From Lenzites betulinus (taxonomy: Eukaryota; Basidiomycota; Agaricomycetes; Polyporales; Polyporaceae): DNA of 64,000 nt. The stretch spans positions 558,001 to 622,000 of the forward strand of contig JABYQU010000002.1 in NCBI GenBank assembly GCA_022264855.1, read 5' to 3'. Every line of letters begins with the position of its first letter. Positions within the stretch are counted from its first letter, which is position 1. Shown here in pieces: positions 1 through 12,170 of this stretch. Made by a program: the position numbers and the translations under genes. The notes under the pieces were generated by a model. That model did not search any database and was not told the origin of the DNA. It saw nothing but the letters and a program-made list of their open reading frames with translations.

Positions 1-1552
1 CATCTGCGTTACCAAATTCTTATTGCGAAGGATGTCTTCGAGGAACTCCCATACGTTCCGGGTGTACAAGTCATATTCACGCTCTTCCTTCTTGTACATT
101 ACCGAAATCGTAGTCTTTGTGAACTAAATACCATTGTTCAAATCATACATGACATCACCATAATAAACGACTAACAGGTGTGACCTTATTCTGTGCTTGG
201 GTCCAACCATCCATGACATCGGCGTGACTTCGCAATGAAAACGTGTCCTCACCCTCCTTGGCACGACGGATAAGCGCAATCAGCTCATCCATGTGCTTCT
301 TGCTCAAGGCGGCAGCGAGGGATATCTCGGCAAACTCGAAGTCAAGGCGTGATAGAAACGGGTGCCAGGGCTCCCGATGGTGGGTGGGCTGAATATCTGG
401 GGCACGACGGCGAGTGAAATCCTCGATCGGTGAGATCTTAGGCGGACGCCGGCTATTAGGGTGATATTCTACCCTGATGGTGTCTGCCTCTGCGGGACTG
501 GGGGAACCCTCACCGATTGGAACGGTGGCAGGAGGTTGGTAGAAGACATCGGAGTGTGTAGGGATGGCGGGAGGAATCGTTGCAGCACCGGCGGGGCCAG
601 CGGCAGCAACGGGGGCGAGGGCTGGGCCAGCACCGCGCGCAGGGCCAGGGCCAGCAGCGGCAGTGCGGGCGGGGCCCGTGGCGGCAGTGGCAGCGCGGGC
701 GGGGCCGGTGCCGGCCGCAGTAGCGCGGGCGGGGCCCGTGGCGGCCGCAGTGCGGGCGGGGCCCATGGCGGCAGCCGCAGCGCGGGCGGGGCCCATGGTG
801 CTGGCGGGAGCGCGGGGGGGGACAGCGGCACGGGCGGGCCCCGCAGCAGCGGGAGGGAGGGCAGCGGGGCCAGCAGCGGGGCCGGCAGCGGCGGCGGGGC
901 CAGCGGCGGCGGCGGCGGCAGTGGCGGCGGCGGCGGCGGCAGTGGGAGCGAGGGCGGGGCCGGCAGGAGCAGAGGGGATGGTGCCGATGTCGAAGGGGAT
1001 GCTGCCTCTGTCAGCAGGGCGTGTTGTGGGATGTGAAGCCTCAGGTGTTCGACACCATACGCTGAATGGAGCATCGGTGCGAAGGACAGCTGAGGTGGGT
1101 ATATAAGGAGATGGAGGAATAGGGGCGGGGAAATGGGGAGGGATATTGCTAGATGAACCAGCTCCAGGATCTGTAGACTCATCAGAAAACCCTTGGAAAG
1201 CGTATGGCAAGGCGGACGCACCACTGTGATCAAACTGATACCGTGGTCTAGCTGCTTCATATGCGGCTACTTTGACCGCCCGTTGCGACTCCTTCTGGCA
1301 CTTTGTCCGGTGGCTCGCCACACCGCGAGCTTTGAAGCTTTCACCGCAAAACGGACAAGGAACCAGCTTCGACTTGACGCGACCTCGAAGGGGTGAACGG
1401 ATGGAGGATTTCGATCCAGACAGCATCTGATCCAGCAGTGTAAGTGCCACTACTCTCGTGGTGACGGATGGGTGAACATACTGTGCAATAATGGAATGAT
1501 GAGTTGAGGATGGCCTCGTCTTCAACGCAATATGTGCGTCGCTGGGAATCAA
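1..1552 (-). CDS. Plavaka-family DDE transposase, 5' part, cut by the window edge
   Basis: This is the N-terminal part of a Plavaka transposase, a CACTA-like DNA transposon protein common in Agaricomycetes. Exon 1 ends at 176, a short intron runs 175-124 (GTTAGT...TTTAG), and the frame continues from 123 to the left edge. A C2HC zinc finger (CPFC near residue 67, then H and C of SHRTKC) is followed by an Ala/Pro/Gly-rich stretch with GPARAA repeats. Next comes the conserved PWHPFLSRLDFEFAE block and, after the intron, FTKTTISVMYKKEEREYDLY, which is the expected Plavaka order. The catalytic DDE domain lies outside the window. The start may be the Met at 1552 or one about 43 codons further in, just before the finger. 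No stop or frameshift is seen, so activity cannot be judged. The family call rests on remembered family patterns. Confidence 0.75.
560..985 (-). repeat. Coding GC-rich minisatellite (GPARAA repeats)
   Basis: Within the transposase exon, about 420 bp of extreme GC content encodes an imperfect repeat of roughly 10-13 codons centred on GPAR(A/T)A, followed by alanine runs. The opposite strand reads as glycine/serine-rich open frames, which are by-products of the repeat. Confidence 0.7.
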
Positions 1553-2009
1553 GCGATCAGTTCAAGTTCCACAGGATCGCCAAATCGAACAAATCACCTG
1601 GTGTAGATACCAAGATGTTAGAGATGTCCACGTTGAGCAAACGGGATGCTGAAAGAGTGTAAACAAGCAAAAGAGACCGCCAGTAGATCCTTCTATGTAC
1701 AAGAGAGGTTCAACCGTGTTAACTGTGGTCACGAAGAGACGACAGTCCGGTCTGTTGATGATGTCTACAGCGCATTGGATTAGAACCGCTTACAACCAGG
1801 CTCCGCCTCTTATGATTGGGCGGGTTTACTATTATAGGCATATAAGCGCCCATCGGAGTTATGGCGGGGTTTTAATATAACCGCCGGATTGCAATCGGAG
1901 AGTAAAATTTGTGACAACAACTCACGCGCTCACGCTCTTGCACCTCTCCCCCATTCCCTCGCATTGCGACGTTCCCCGCGCGTACACCAAGTCGCGCGCG
2001 TCGCTCAGC
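1553..2009. other. Divergent intergenic region, sirtuin promoter side
   Basis: No gene is seen. The stretch separates the transposase start from the sirtuin start. AT-rich TATA-like steps (GCATATAAGC near 1838 and TTTAATATAA near 1871) and a CGCATTGGATT segment with a CCAAT-type core near 1770 lie upstream of the sirtuin. A longer in-frame N-terminus from 1911 is possible. Confidence 0.4.
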
Positions 2010-3738
2010 ATGACAGTTACACTCGATCTGGACGCGTCAGCCTCAGATGCTCTGACTAGAAGGACGCTTGCGAACTTGTCACTCGCTGTGGCGAAGTGCA
2101 AGAAGATAGTAGTCGTCACCGGCGCAGGCATTTCTTGCTCCTGCGGGATACCTGTACGTGTCAAATTGCTTGTAACACCCTGTGGCATTATTCTGACGCG
2201 TCCCACAGGACTTCCGGTCCTCTGACGGCCTGTATGCACTCGTGAAGCAGCAGTACCCTGACGTCGTGATGAAGGGACGCGACTTGTTCGACGCGTCTCT
2301 CTTCCGCGACTCGACCTCCACCGCCGTCTTCTACACCTTCATGTCGCAGCTCAAGAAGTCCATCGACGGCGCGTCCCCGTCACCTACACACCGCTTCATC
2401 AAGACCCTTGACACGAAGAAGAAACTCCTTCGCTCGTATACCCAGAACATCGATGGCCTGGAAGAGCGGGCGGGCCTTATCGGGACATCTAGTCAGGAGG
2501 TGAAGATGCACGGCAAATCTAAGTCGAAGATCAGAGCCAAGGACGTGCGCAACGTTCAGCTACATGGGGACATCCACCGCGTTCGGTGCGCACTGTGCTC
2601 TGCCGACTTTCCATCTGGTCAAGAATACGTGGAGAACTTCCTCACTGGGACTCCGCCCGACTGCCCGGACTGCCTCGCGCGCTGTGAGTTCTTACAGAGG
2701 TCCGAAGCGACGCCGTGATGCTGACGAGAGGTGCCGCGGTAGCCTCTGCGCGGGTGGCCCGTTCGGCGCGCGCCCTCAAGGTCGGGAAGTTACGCCCGGC
2801 AATAGTGCTCTACGACGAGCCGCACCCGCTCGGGGACGACATTGGGAGTATACACTCCGCCGACATCGCGCGCAAGCCCGACATGCTCATCATCATGGGC
2901 ACCTCGTTAAAGGTGCACGGCCTGAAGAAGCTTGTTAAGGACTTCGCCCGCGCGGTGCACGAGTCCGCGCCCACCCCCTCCGGTTCCGCTACGTCGCCCC
3001 TGAAGAAGAACGCGAAGAGCTTTGCGGGGAAGGTCATTTTTGTGAACAAGACGGCGCCCGGGAGCGAGTGGAACGGGATAATCGATTACCATGTTATGGG
3101 CGAGACGGACCGATGGGTCGAGAGGGTCATCGAGGACTGGAAGAAGGCGCGGCCGTCGGACTGGGAAGTGCAGAAGACCCTGTTCGCGACTGGGGAGTCG
3201 AGCACTGCGGGCACGTTCCATGTGGCGAAGGAGATCACAAACACCATTGCTGCCAAGGGGAAAGGTACGTCTCTCTGCTCCCAAATTCAGGCGCAGTGTT
3301 GAAGGGCGATTCCGCTGTGCAGGTGGGAAGCGGAAGAACATGCCCGCGCGCACGCAAGAAAATGCGCCCGTGCCCGAGGACGAAGTCTTCGACATTACCC
3401 TCCCTCTACCTTCTCCTCCGCCATCGCCGAGCAAACGACCACAGAGTCGGTGTCACTATAACGACGTGGAGATGAGTCCGTCGAAGCGATCACGCGAGGT
3501 CGTCCGTGTCGCGCCCGTAGACTTCCAGGAGCGAGGCCTACTCTTCGGGAACGCCACGAACTCGAAGCTAAAGAAGGGCGCTTCTAAAGAAGACGATCTT
3601 GGCCTCGACTTAGGAGAGAATGTGGTGAAGGCCCAACGCGCGGCGAAGAAGGCTCCTAAACCAAGGAAGCCCCAAGGTCAAGTGGAGGTAGTGCTGGAGT
3701 CGAGACATTTGTCACGGAAAGCGACGGTTGCGTCGTGA
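2010..3738 (+). CDS. HST3: NAD+-dependent histone deacetylase, HST3/HST4-type sirtuin
   Basis: Class Ib sirtuin. Yeast Hst3/Hst4 remove acetyl from histone H3 Lys56 in the nucleus. Proposed exons are 2010-2153, 2209-2683, 2731-3264 and 3323-3738 (522 aa). Visible signatures are the NAD-binding GAGIS (residues 38-42) and GIPDFRS across intron 1, QNID (127-130), catalytic His in QLHGD (His167), and zinc cysteines CALC (175/178) with CPDC (200/203). The GTSLKVHG block is typical of Hst3/4. The C-terminal ~140 residues are basic, Pro/Ser-rich and probably disordered. Intron 2 is the least certain: a 47-nt intron (2684-2730, GTGAGT, CTGAC branch-like site) restores the frame, whereas the nearer AG would give only 14 nt. 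I prefer the Met at 2010 over 1911 because the family usually begins close to the sirtuin fold. Confidence 0.85.
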
Positions 3739-4027
3739 ACCCATGGAAGCAGGCATTCCAGATCATTTGTCAACTGACGTCGGCTTGTATTTTTATTGTA
3801 TGTACATAGGACAGTCGCTGCCCTGAGTTCTCTTCATGAACTCGTGCTTGTACCACTCTGTCATTATACGCGTGAACGCCGTGATCACAGATTAGAGTGG
3901 CATTGGTTGGATTATCATAATGCACCGATCGTGCAGCGTGTCACAGCAGGAAAAGGGGGGGAGCAAACAAAAATACAGCTCCAGCGACACACTTACAGCC
4001 TACAAGGGAGCCCAGAACCACCCAAAC

Positions 4028-4715
4028 TCAGTCGCTGATGAGTTCTGACACGCTCCAATCCTCGAAACTGCCGTCGGGGAGGTACCGTCGGATGATAAGG
4101 GGAATTTTTCGCTGCGAGAGCTCCTTGATGGCGATCTGCAGGGCGTCCGTCTCGCCGTCTAGTGGTACGAGTACTGGCGCGTTCATACTGTGCATACCAC
4201 GTCAGCGATTCTCCATACGAGAGAAGCAAACATGAAGGGACGAACCTGATCTGCAACGCCCTCGTTCCGAGTACTCGTGCCCGCTCATACTTGGTCAGGT
4301 ATGGCGTCGTGACCCGGACCTTGTTGGGTTGTCGCTCGCCCCGGAGCCCCGCCGCAGATGCGTCCTGTGGTGCAGCGTCGCCATTTGGCGCCTCCTGTCC
4401 GTTTTCTACTCCGTTTGCGCCTGCAAAGCCGTTCGGCTGCTCTGCCTCGCCATTCGTCTCGCCATCCGGGAGCTCGGTAGCGAGCAGGTCGTAGCCCTCG
4501 TCCTGTAGCGGTGCGGAGCGCGTCCTACGTTAACAAACATTCAAAAGCGCGGGTGTCTGCACAGCGGCACACGCACAAAGGCATCCTCGGTGAAGCTGAG
4601 CGTGTGTCATTTCGTTAACATGGGTGCCGCAGAGCGTGGCGTCTCATGCTTACCCCGCGTTGTCGTAGTCGTAATCGTCTCCGCCACCGCCACCACCGTA
4701 TCCATCGTCGGACAT
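4028..4715 (-). CDS. RPB6: RNA polymerase I/II/III shared subunit RPB6 (ABC23)
   Basis: This small subunit is common to all three nuclear RNA polymerases and helps assemble the largest subunit and clamp. Exons on the minus strand: 4715-4654, 4595-4577, 4502-4246 and 4187-4028, giving 165 aa. The N-terminus is Gly/Asp/Tyr-rich and acidic. The C-terminal half carries the conserved [20 protein letters not shown] block followed, across an intron, by [12 protein letters not shown] and [17 protein letters not shown]. Exon 2 is only 19 nt and is needed to keep the frame (FTEDAF). The gene faces the sirtuin 3' end with a gap of about 290 bp. It is longer than yeast Rpb6 in a Glu/Ala/Asn/Gly-rich linker. 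Identity is very secure; the small exon is inferred from splice signals. Confidence 0.93.
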
Positions 4716-6097
4716 TTGAGACTATTGGACCGCAAAAGAGGCGATAGAGCGCGCAAAGAGTGTAACAATAGGTGGAAACCGCGGCACACAGAAAAGACAA
4801 AACGGAAGCGCGAAGACAAGAGGTTTAGCGCTCAATTGTACGCATCGGCGCCTCGTCCGTGTTGGGATGCCGGCACTCTCCGGCGACGGACCCTCGGAAG
4901 AGACGCCAGCCGAAGACTTTCGCGAGCCTCCGCAACTCTTCACAAGTCTTCCATTCCAAGCAGCTTTAAGATCTGGGCCGTCTTCTTCTGTCTTCCAGAC
5001 TCCTTGAACAAACATCTACGTTAAGCCTTATCTTCAAGAATGCACCGTTCGCAGCACATTCTTTGCAGTTTGCTATGGATGGTGGCGCATGCTTCCAACT
5101 CCTCATGCCATCGCAGTGGGCTACGTTCGTGAGCACAACACCTTCCGAGCCCGCGCAATTAGCCAGCCACCGGGCCGCCAGAAGCTGCGGCACATGGCGG
5201 GGCACAAAGCCAACGCCGCACCATATGGCCACAGAAGAGCAAGCATCCAGCTTGGTGGAGCGATCCGCCGGCTCGACTGACAGCTAGTACTCGCTTTCCC
5301 GATCCAAACATGATAAATGAGCGGCTTGACGCCCCGTGCTCCAGCTCAGATTCTTCAAACGTCCAAATATGTCTGCGCTGGCTACAACGTCTCATGCGCG
5401 GGCTCGCCCTGCACGGATGGGTCTTTCTACGGAGGAGGAGGCTTACGACTCTGTTAATTCACGTCGCCAGGGCGGCAGGGCTGACTGTATCTAGTGTGGT
5501 GGACTTACGGAAGAGGATACAGATTGATCGGCGCCGTTGGGTCGTCTGTGGAAGTCGTCGGACGCAGATCCACCCGCGTCAAGTAGCCGCATGCATATGG
5601 AAGTCGGCAAGGTTCGTTCTTTCCTCATTCGACAGCGCCTTCCCAAACGGTACTCGGAGTCACGCCGCCAGACTGACTACGGCTTTACAGACGCGCACAC
5701 TTTCTTGTTCACGGATCGCGTACCGGCCGGCGTTTCCACCCGCAGAGGGACAATAGCGACAAAACACAACGTGCAGCCACAACATCCTCGGCGTCTCCCG
5801 GCGGTGTGAAGGGACGGTGCGTTGCTGTCAAGAACAATATGGCAGCGGGCGATCGCGACGCGGGAACACTGGGCCCTCGCGTGTGTCACCGTGAAGAAGC
5901 CCCCGCTCCTCCGTCGACATGGCCAGGGCGTCTCCCGAAGGCCGCTGACTTCATCGGGCCCGTCTCCCCTTTTCGGCCGTGGATGCCTCGCGCTCGTTGA
6001 TATAGCAGCCCGACACGACCTCGTCCTCTCCCACTCCTTCTCCCGTCCCACAACATCGACAGCCTCTCCGCCTCCTGCCCACACAACTAACCTCCCG
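4716..6097. other. Long intergenic region between RPB6 and the RRM gene
   Basis: About 1.4 kb between divergently transcribed genes. Open frames here are short, overlap on both strands and match nothing I recognise. The last ~100 bases before 6098 are C/T-rich, as is typical of a fungal leader, so promoters for both neighbours probably lie here. Confidence 0.4.
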
Positions 6098-9000
6098 ATG
6101 CCGCTCAAGTATCCGGTCAAAGAGCGTGCATGGGGCACACGCTACGATACCCTCGATCCCTCGCCACCCTCCCCATCCACGCAACGTCGACTCAGCCCCA
6201 AAACTTCGATGTACAGCCCTACGGCGTCCCTAGCAGCGGATAGTTCCTCTCCGCGCAGTAACTTCACAACGGAGACCACTGACACCCCACTACACGACGC
6301 GAGCATCTTCGTCGGAAGGTCTGCATTCATTCAATCACGGCGCCAGTCTGGAATTGACGATACCCCCAATGAACAATCTAGCCTTCCAACAAACATCGAA
6401 CACTCCGAACTGGTTCGACGCCTGTCTGAACATCTTTCCATTCACAACCAGATCAAGGCAATCAAAGTAGTCCGAGACAGTCGCGGTGGCGTCTGCGGTT
6501 TTGTACAATGCGAGGTAAGTGTCCTGGACATACTACAACTTCTGCGTTTGCCAATGATGCCCCATACAGGACTCTGCGGCTGCAGCGACGCTGCTTCAAG
6601 CCTTCTCGGAACATCCGCCCAGGCCATTCTGCGGTCGCTTTCTCCGTTTTGAAGCAGCAAAAGCGTTTCGCGCACTCCTGCTGTCATACCGGTGAGATTA
6701 ACCCCAATATTCTTCAAACCAAAGCAAGCAGCGTTTTGCGCAACACGATAGCTAATATTATATGCAGTAAACCTACAGGACTTGCATCTGACCCACGGGC
6801 AGACGATCCTTTCAGCAGTCCGCGCAGCGTGCAGGCTGGATCGGTGAAGTTGGCTAGTGCAATACGCATCTTCAGACCTCGCAATGCTAAGTATGTTATA
6901 CTTAAGTCCGCTGATACAACCGAAATTGACCATTGGCCTTCAGACATCTGGCTATTGCATACGATACTGATGCTCTCACCATCAATCGGCATGCGATAGA
7001 CGAAGGCCTAGATATCGGTGGTGATGCTTTCGATGGCGAGGGGCTTCTGTTCAATCCTCTAGAGTATGATGAGAAGGTGTGGGTTGATGCCTCTACCTCT
7101 TGCCAATTCTAACCGCTCTGCAGACACTTCTCCGCCTCGTGTCCGCATTCGGCGCACTCGAGACATTCAAGATGTGCTCCGAGGCTCCTACAGGTAAGCA
7201 TTGTGCCGTCGTCTGTCGGTAGGCACTTCCGACTGACGTCCTTGCCTTAGAGTCTGCCTATGATGCCTCTCCTAATGTAGTAGGCATGGCTGAAGGGGTT
7301 TGGGAAGTCAAGTGGAAGAGTCGCGAGGACAGCGTGCTCGCCCTTCTGGTGCGTAATTGCTAGGACTCGTTATTCGACACCCGTTTTGAAGGACCGTCTG
7401 CAGACACTCCGTCGGATACCCTATTTGACAGTCAACTGGGCGCATCACCATCCTGTGTCCACGAACACACGATCGCCTCCCAGATATAGCCCTCTCTCTA
7501 AAGGCCAATGGCACTCTCCGTCAGCGCAGCTAGGACCGCTTGGCTCGCGTATGCGCAGTCCGGCCGACGACGAAGAAGGCTCGCCGACGGAAGCACTTTT
7601 AAGCTATATAATAGCGACACCCTCCTTCTCACCGTCATCCCGTCCGGGAGCTTCCCTTGCCTCTTTCTCTCTTACGGCTGGGGTCTCTTCTAGTACTTCC
7701 GGAGACATATTCTCTAGTTTTGCAGGAACGGGCGGGCGCTGGGCAGATCAGGTGACCGACTCAGATGTTTACAGGGCGGACAAGCAGGATAAACCAGGCG
7801 CGCATTCGGCTGACGTTCGCCATGAGGAAGCTCTGGAGACGACCGAGTGTGCTCCTAAAACACGATGTGTTACTGAAGACGCTCCTATCGCCGACCAACC
7901 CGCACCCGTCCTGCCAGGGGAAGCCCAAACCAGTCTTCATGCGCAATGCCCAGCGAATTCTCCCGTACCCGGACGGTCACTCACTCACCTGCCGCCTCTC
8001 GCAGGCCATTCCACAAACATGGCCCCGCTTTCGCATCTCATGCAAGATCTTCCCGCTGATGGGGTTGATCCACGAACCGTGTTCGTCGGCGGACTGAGTG
8101 TGCAGGATACAGACGAATGGGACGAGCAAAAACTGCGTCACATCTTTGATCGATACGGAAGCATTGAGACTATACAAATAGTTAGACCTGGTACGTTGTG
8201 TTGCACTGTCATCGGCCGTGTATTGATGAAGCTGCAGTGACAAAGAAAACATGTTTCGCATTCGTCGAATTCTCAACGCCTAGTTCGGCAAGTCGTGCTG
8301 TACGGGAACAGGTAGCGTCGTTTCTCGCTGTACACCGAATATCTACTCAACCCAGCCACAGCATAATCAGATCCACCATGGTCGTCCCCTCCGTGTCCAG
8401 CTTCGTGATCGTCACCCCCCTCCTCGAACAAACTGGAGATTTGCACGGGGGAGAGGTCGGCCTTATCTCAGTGGGCCAACACGCATTCCACACGAGTTCC
8501 ACGACACAGGTGAAGTCGGGTTAACCGCATCTCATGGCATCCAGGGCCCGATGAGACTGTCTGGTGCATCGTCTCCGGCAGCCGATGTACCAGATGCCGG
8601 CCATCTACATAATCGCCTACCGGATGGGCTCCAAAGGCGTTCCTCGCATGATATGACAGCGCGCAGTGCCTCGACGGTTTCCTCCAGCACAACCAAGGTA
8701 CCCTCGGTACAGTACCAGCCTTCTCACGGGCCGTCCAGCACGACGACGTCTCCTCCGCCTGTGGGCCCATCTCCCGTAGGACCCCCCATGATGGCGCCTA
8801 TGCCGCCCCATCATATGAACATGGGCTACTTTCCGCCTCAGCACTGGGTACAACCTTACCACCCCTCCTACTCGTACCCCATGCCGGTTGTGCCGGGATA
8901 TGCTTACCCGGGATATCCGTATCCACAAGTTCCGCCTATTCCTGCCACCTTTACTTCACGAGCGGCACCCATCCCCGACAGTGGGTCTACAGGCAGTGCG

Positions 9001-9691
9001 GTGACCCACCCCGATAAGGTATTTCGCACCTATTATATTCATAATCATTCGCAATTGAGCGGCCTAGCAGACTGTGGACACGAACGAGCGCGAGATGCAA
9101 CGTTCCTCTCCGGACCAGACGCAGCCTCCCCTTCGCCCGACTGGTTTTATACAGAACGAGCAGGGTACTCTCATACCGGTCTATCAGCGCGACGCCTTGA
9201 ACCAATACATGGCGAGCAGTCAGGCTAGCCAAATCCCATTGTCAACGAGCTCGCAAACGTGCCACAGCGTCGCGACGCCGAACAACAATCTCGCAGCCTG
9301 GTCAGCTCCCCCTTACCCTATGTACCCCGCACCGTATCCTGTTATGAGCCATCCCGCTGCCGGTCACCCCCAGCTCGCTCAAGTCGGAGGTTGCTGGTAT
9401 CCGGCGGGCCCATCGTACCCAATGGTCCCCTACTCCACTGCACCTCCTCAGAACGCTCCCTCCCAGGAATACGCCGCGACCACTCCGGCCCCTGTCGCAG
9501 CACCGCACACTGCTGCACCGCCGAATGTCCATGGCCAGGCATCATCCGGACGGCGCGGTGGCTTCCATCACCGCCAGTTCGATAGGGGGCACCACCATGC
9601 CCGTGGATCGTGGCATGGAGCCCAGCATGCTCGATTCCCCGACAGGACTGGAACGCCTCACTCTTACAGACAACCTTACCAAGTATCATAG
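6098..9691 (+). CDS. Multi-RRM RNA-binding protein with Pro/Tyr-rich C-terminus
   Basis: Ten exons join in frame to 1033 aa: 6098-6514, 6570-6691, 6768-6890, 6944-7076, 7124-7193, 7251-7348, 7404-8190, 8238-8311, 8362-9018 and 9071-9691. The clearest domain is an RRM at about residues 545-625, with RNP2-like TVFVGGL and RNP1-like KKTCFAFVEF split over intron 7. Two weaker RRM-like segments precede it (around residues 105-180, with GGVCGFVQCE, and 225-330). The layout of degenerate N-terminal RRMs plus one good RRM recalls Mei2-like or translational regulator proteins, but I cannot assign an orthologue. The last 350 residues are rich in Pro, Tyr, Met and His, with a short basic RGG-like FARGRGR after the RRM. 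RNA binding is secure; the process is not known. Confidence 0.8.
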
Positions 9692-10151
9692 GATGCTTCT
9701 TCCTTCTAATATCCCATTTGTTATATTATTTACGGCCTTCGTGCCTTAGGTCTGTGGTCCTGAGCGTGTGTCCTAGTGCGTTGTTTTCGTTATATTTATT
9801 CGCTCTCCTCATCTCGTCCGCACGAACGTTTTGTACTATACAGCGCGACATAATCGTTGTATTACATCCGAGGGCAGCTCAAGCGAAAGCGTTCGACGTT
9901 CGAGAGAGGACGACGTCATAGGCAGAGGTACGCACGATCGATCGTGATCGGGTGCCATGACTGCCGATTGCGTTGGGATCGCTTCCTGCCGTCACGCTTC
10001 CCAACCCGGAAGTTTCTCCTGGCAATTGCCAGCCTGCTTCGAAGTTCGGACGATGGCAGCTCCCAGGCTGCGCTGCTGTGCGGCGTGTAAAGGACGGATC
10101 TGAGGCCACCAGCCTCTTCAACACCCCACCCCTGATGCCCTTCACGTCTTC
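9692..10151. other. Intergenic region, RRM gene 3' side and lipase promoter
   Basis: No gene is seen. The first part is T-rich (TTATATTATTTACG) and probably contains the 3' UTR of the RRM gene. The rest is the presumed promoter of the lipase-like gene. Confidence 0.4.
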
Positions 10152-11872
10152 ATGTCTTCATTAGACTCGGAGCCTATACCTCTTGTCATTGTTGAGGGCT
10201 TTCTGAGCGGCGCTGGCGCTGTGATTTGGGGCAACTTTGAGGAACACTCTAACTACGCTTGCCAGAGCAATGGGGAGCGGAACAGAAGGACTATATTTGC
10301 TACGTGCGTAGTCAATCAGTGTTAGAGGGAGGAACCAGAAACACTGACCTTACGCGCTTGGATATCTGAATCAGCGTCGGACCCGTGAGTTCCTTGCACG
10401 ACAGAGCATGCGAGTTGTTCTACTCCCTGGTAGGGGGCACTGGTACGCCTGCCCATTCTTGTATTTTCATTTTCAGCTGACGTATTTCCAGTTGACTACG
10501 GCAGCGAACACTCCCGGGCGAACAGCCATGGACGTTACGGGCGCACGTACGAAACAGGACTGTACCCCGAATGGTCAGTAGACCGTCCTCTACACTTTTT
10601 GGGACACTCGATTGTAATGGTTGCTCAGCTTCTTCTACCCCTCACGTACTGACGGCTTACCTAGGGGGGACCTACCATAGTCAAGCTGCAGTGGCTATTA
10701 TCGACGGGATTCTTTGGCACGGCCTACTCCCCCGACATGATCGTCTCGCTCACCACCAGTTTGTCATGCCACTCATTTGAAAGTGCACCGCTCATCCCTG
10801 TGTCGACAGTCTCCGCACCGTTTCGAGGTACCCAGCTAGTGTACAGCCTCGGCGAAGACCCCCACGACGCACCCGCGGTCCGACGGTTCTCCCCAGGGGA
10901 CATCCTCAGCAAGGCCGTGCACATCGCGGCATACCTCGCGCCCGTCCTCCCGCGATTCCTCGATCTGCACGCAGACGCGCGCGCGCTGTCGTTCCGCGAC
11001 GCGTCGTTCCGCTCGTTTCTGGGGCAGCTGCGCAAGAGCGGGTGGGCGGAGAGTCGGGATGCGACGCCGTACGACGTCACGTTCGACGCTGCTGAGGAGC
11101 GCGAGGCGCGGGGAGAGGGAGAGGTCAATCCGAACACGTTTTATCGCAGTTATTGCGCAACTCTAGTGAGTACATATTCATACCTGGGAAGCCAAAATTC
11201 TGGGCTGACTTGCAGGCATCGCATTCGCAGTCTATGCCCTCCGAATCGGCGCGCTCCTTCGTCGGGTCGTGTGTCTCTGCGCTCTCTTCGTGGCCCTTCT
11301 ACCTGTCCTCGGCCGTCATGGCGCGATTCGACTTCTCCAGCCTACGGCCCGTCCCCGTGTTCCTGTCGACAGCGGCGGCGGTTCCGAAGCAGGGCCCACA
11401 ACCGAACAACGGCGAAGCGACCGTCGAGGATGCGGTCATGCACGGCGATCGACTGTCTGCGGCGCTGCGCGAGAACGACGGGGTCGTGCCGTTGTTTTCG
11501 CAGTGGCACCCGCGCGAATGCAGGTGCGTACGGGCGGCTCGCCCACCGCGCCGTGTGTCACTGACCCCTGCACGCATCAGGAACGCGCGCTGCAGGCATT
11601 TCAACCCAGGTGCGGGCTGCGGCGACGGTGTGTACGACGAGGGCGCGAAGGCGCGGCATAGCGGGGTACCGGAGGCTGGGGTGTGGAACGTCCACCATCT
11701 GGCGGACGCGCACCATTTTTCAGTTGTGCCGTTCTGGCTGGGGAGTGCGATCCAGAAGGCTTTCTGGTTAGACTTGGGGCACTGGTTGAGGGCTGTTGAT
11801 CGGACACCGCGCGCCGGGGCGTTAGGGGGGGAGAAAGGACAACCGGAGGTAGATGAGATAGTGGGAGATTGA
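10152..11872 (+). CDS. Alpha/beta-hydrolase of the fungal lipase type
   Basis: Predicted serine hydrolase/lipase. Seven exons (10152-10303, 10375-10442, 10492-10613, 10665-10758, 10810-11165, 11216-11523, 11581-11872) give 463 aa. The protein opens with PIPLVIVEGFLSG, a hydrolase strand and oxyanion loop. The nucleophile elbow GHSIGG (Ser113) is split by intron 3. SAPFRGTQLVY follows. Candidate acid and histidine lie in ENDGVVPLFSQWHP and in the C-terminal NVHHLADAHHFSVVPFW. There is no signal peptide, so the enzyme is probably intracellular. Intron 6 (11524-11580) is 57 nt and stop-free, so its removal rests on splice signals. The substrate, probably a lipid ester, is not known. Confidence 0.8.
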
Positions 11873-12170
11873 CGAGCTCCAGCGCAGTATGTATATGTAC
11901 GCTGTTGTACTACCACGCACAGGCGTTTCGCCGGGAGGAAAGGAGTGTGGATCAAAGCAGGAGCGGAAGGTGATCTCGGAGGCGCTGCGGGGGGCGGGCG
12001 GGGGCAGCAGGCGCGGCGCGCGTGCCGAACAGAGTCTCTTGCACTCAGCCAGATGGCCTGACACAGCATCCTCCCTCCGTTTCACTCCTCGACAGGGAGT
12101 GGCTGCCCTGCCCCTCCCTATTTCCCGACGTCCTCCTCTCTCTCGACGGCCAACGCACCCTCGCCAGGCC

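Noticed and set aside
461..1106. Long plus-strand Gly/Ser- and Ala-rich open frames
   Set aside because: They are the antisense of the GC-rich repeat in the transposase exon; composition alone keeps them open.
2684..2697. 14-nt intron in the sirtuin
   Set aside because: Too short for spliceosomal removal; the 47-nt alternative keeps the frame.
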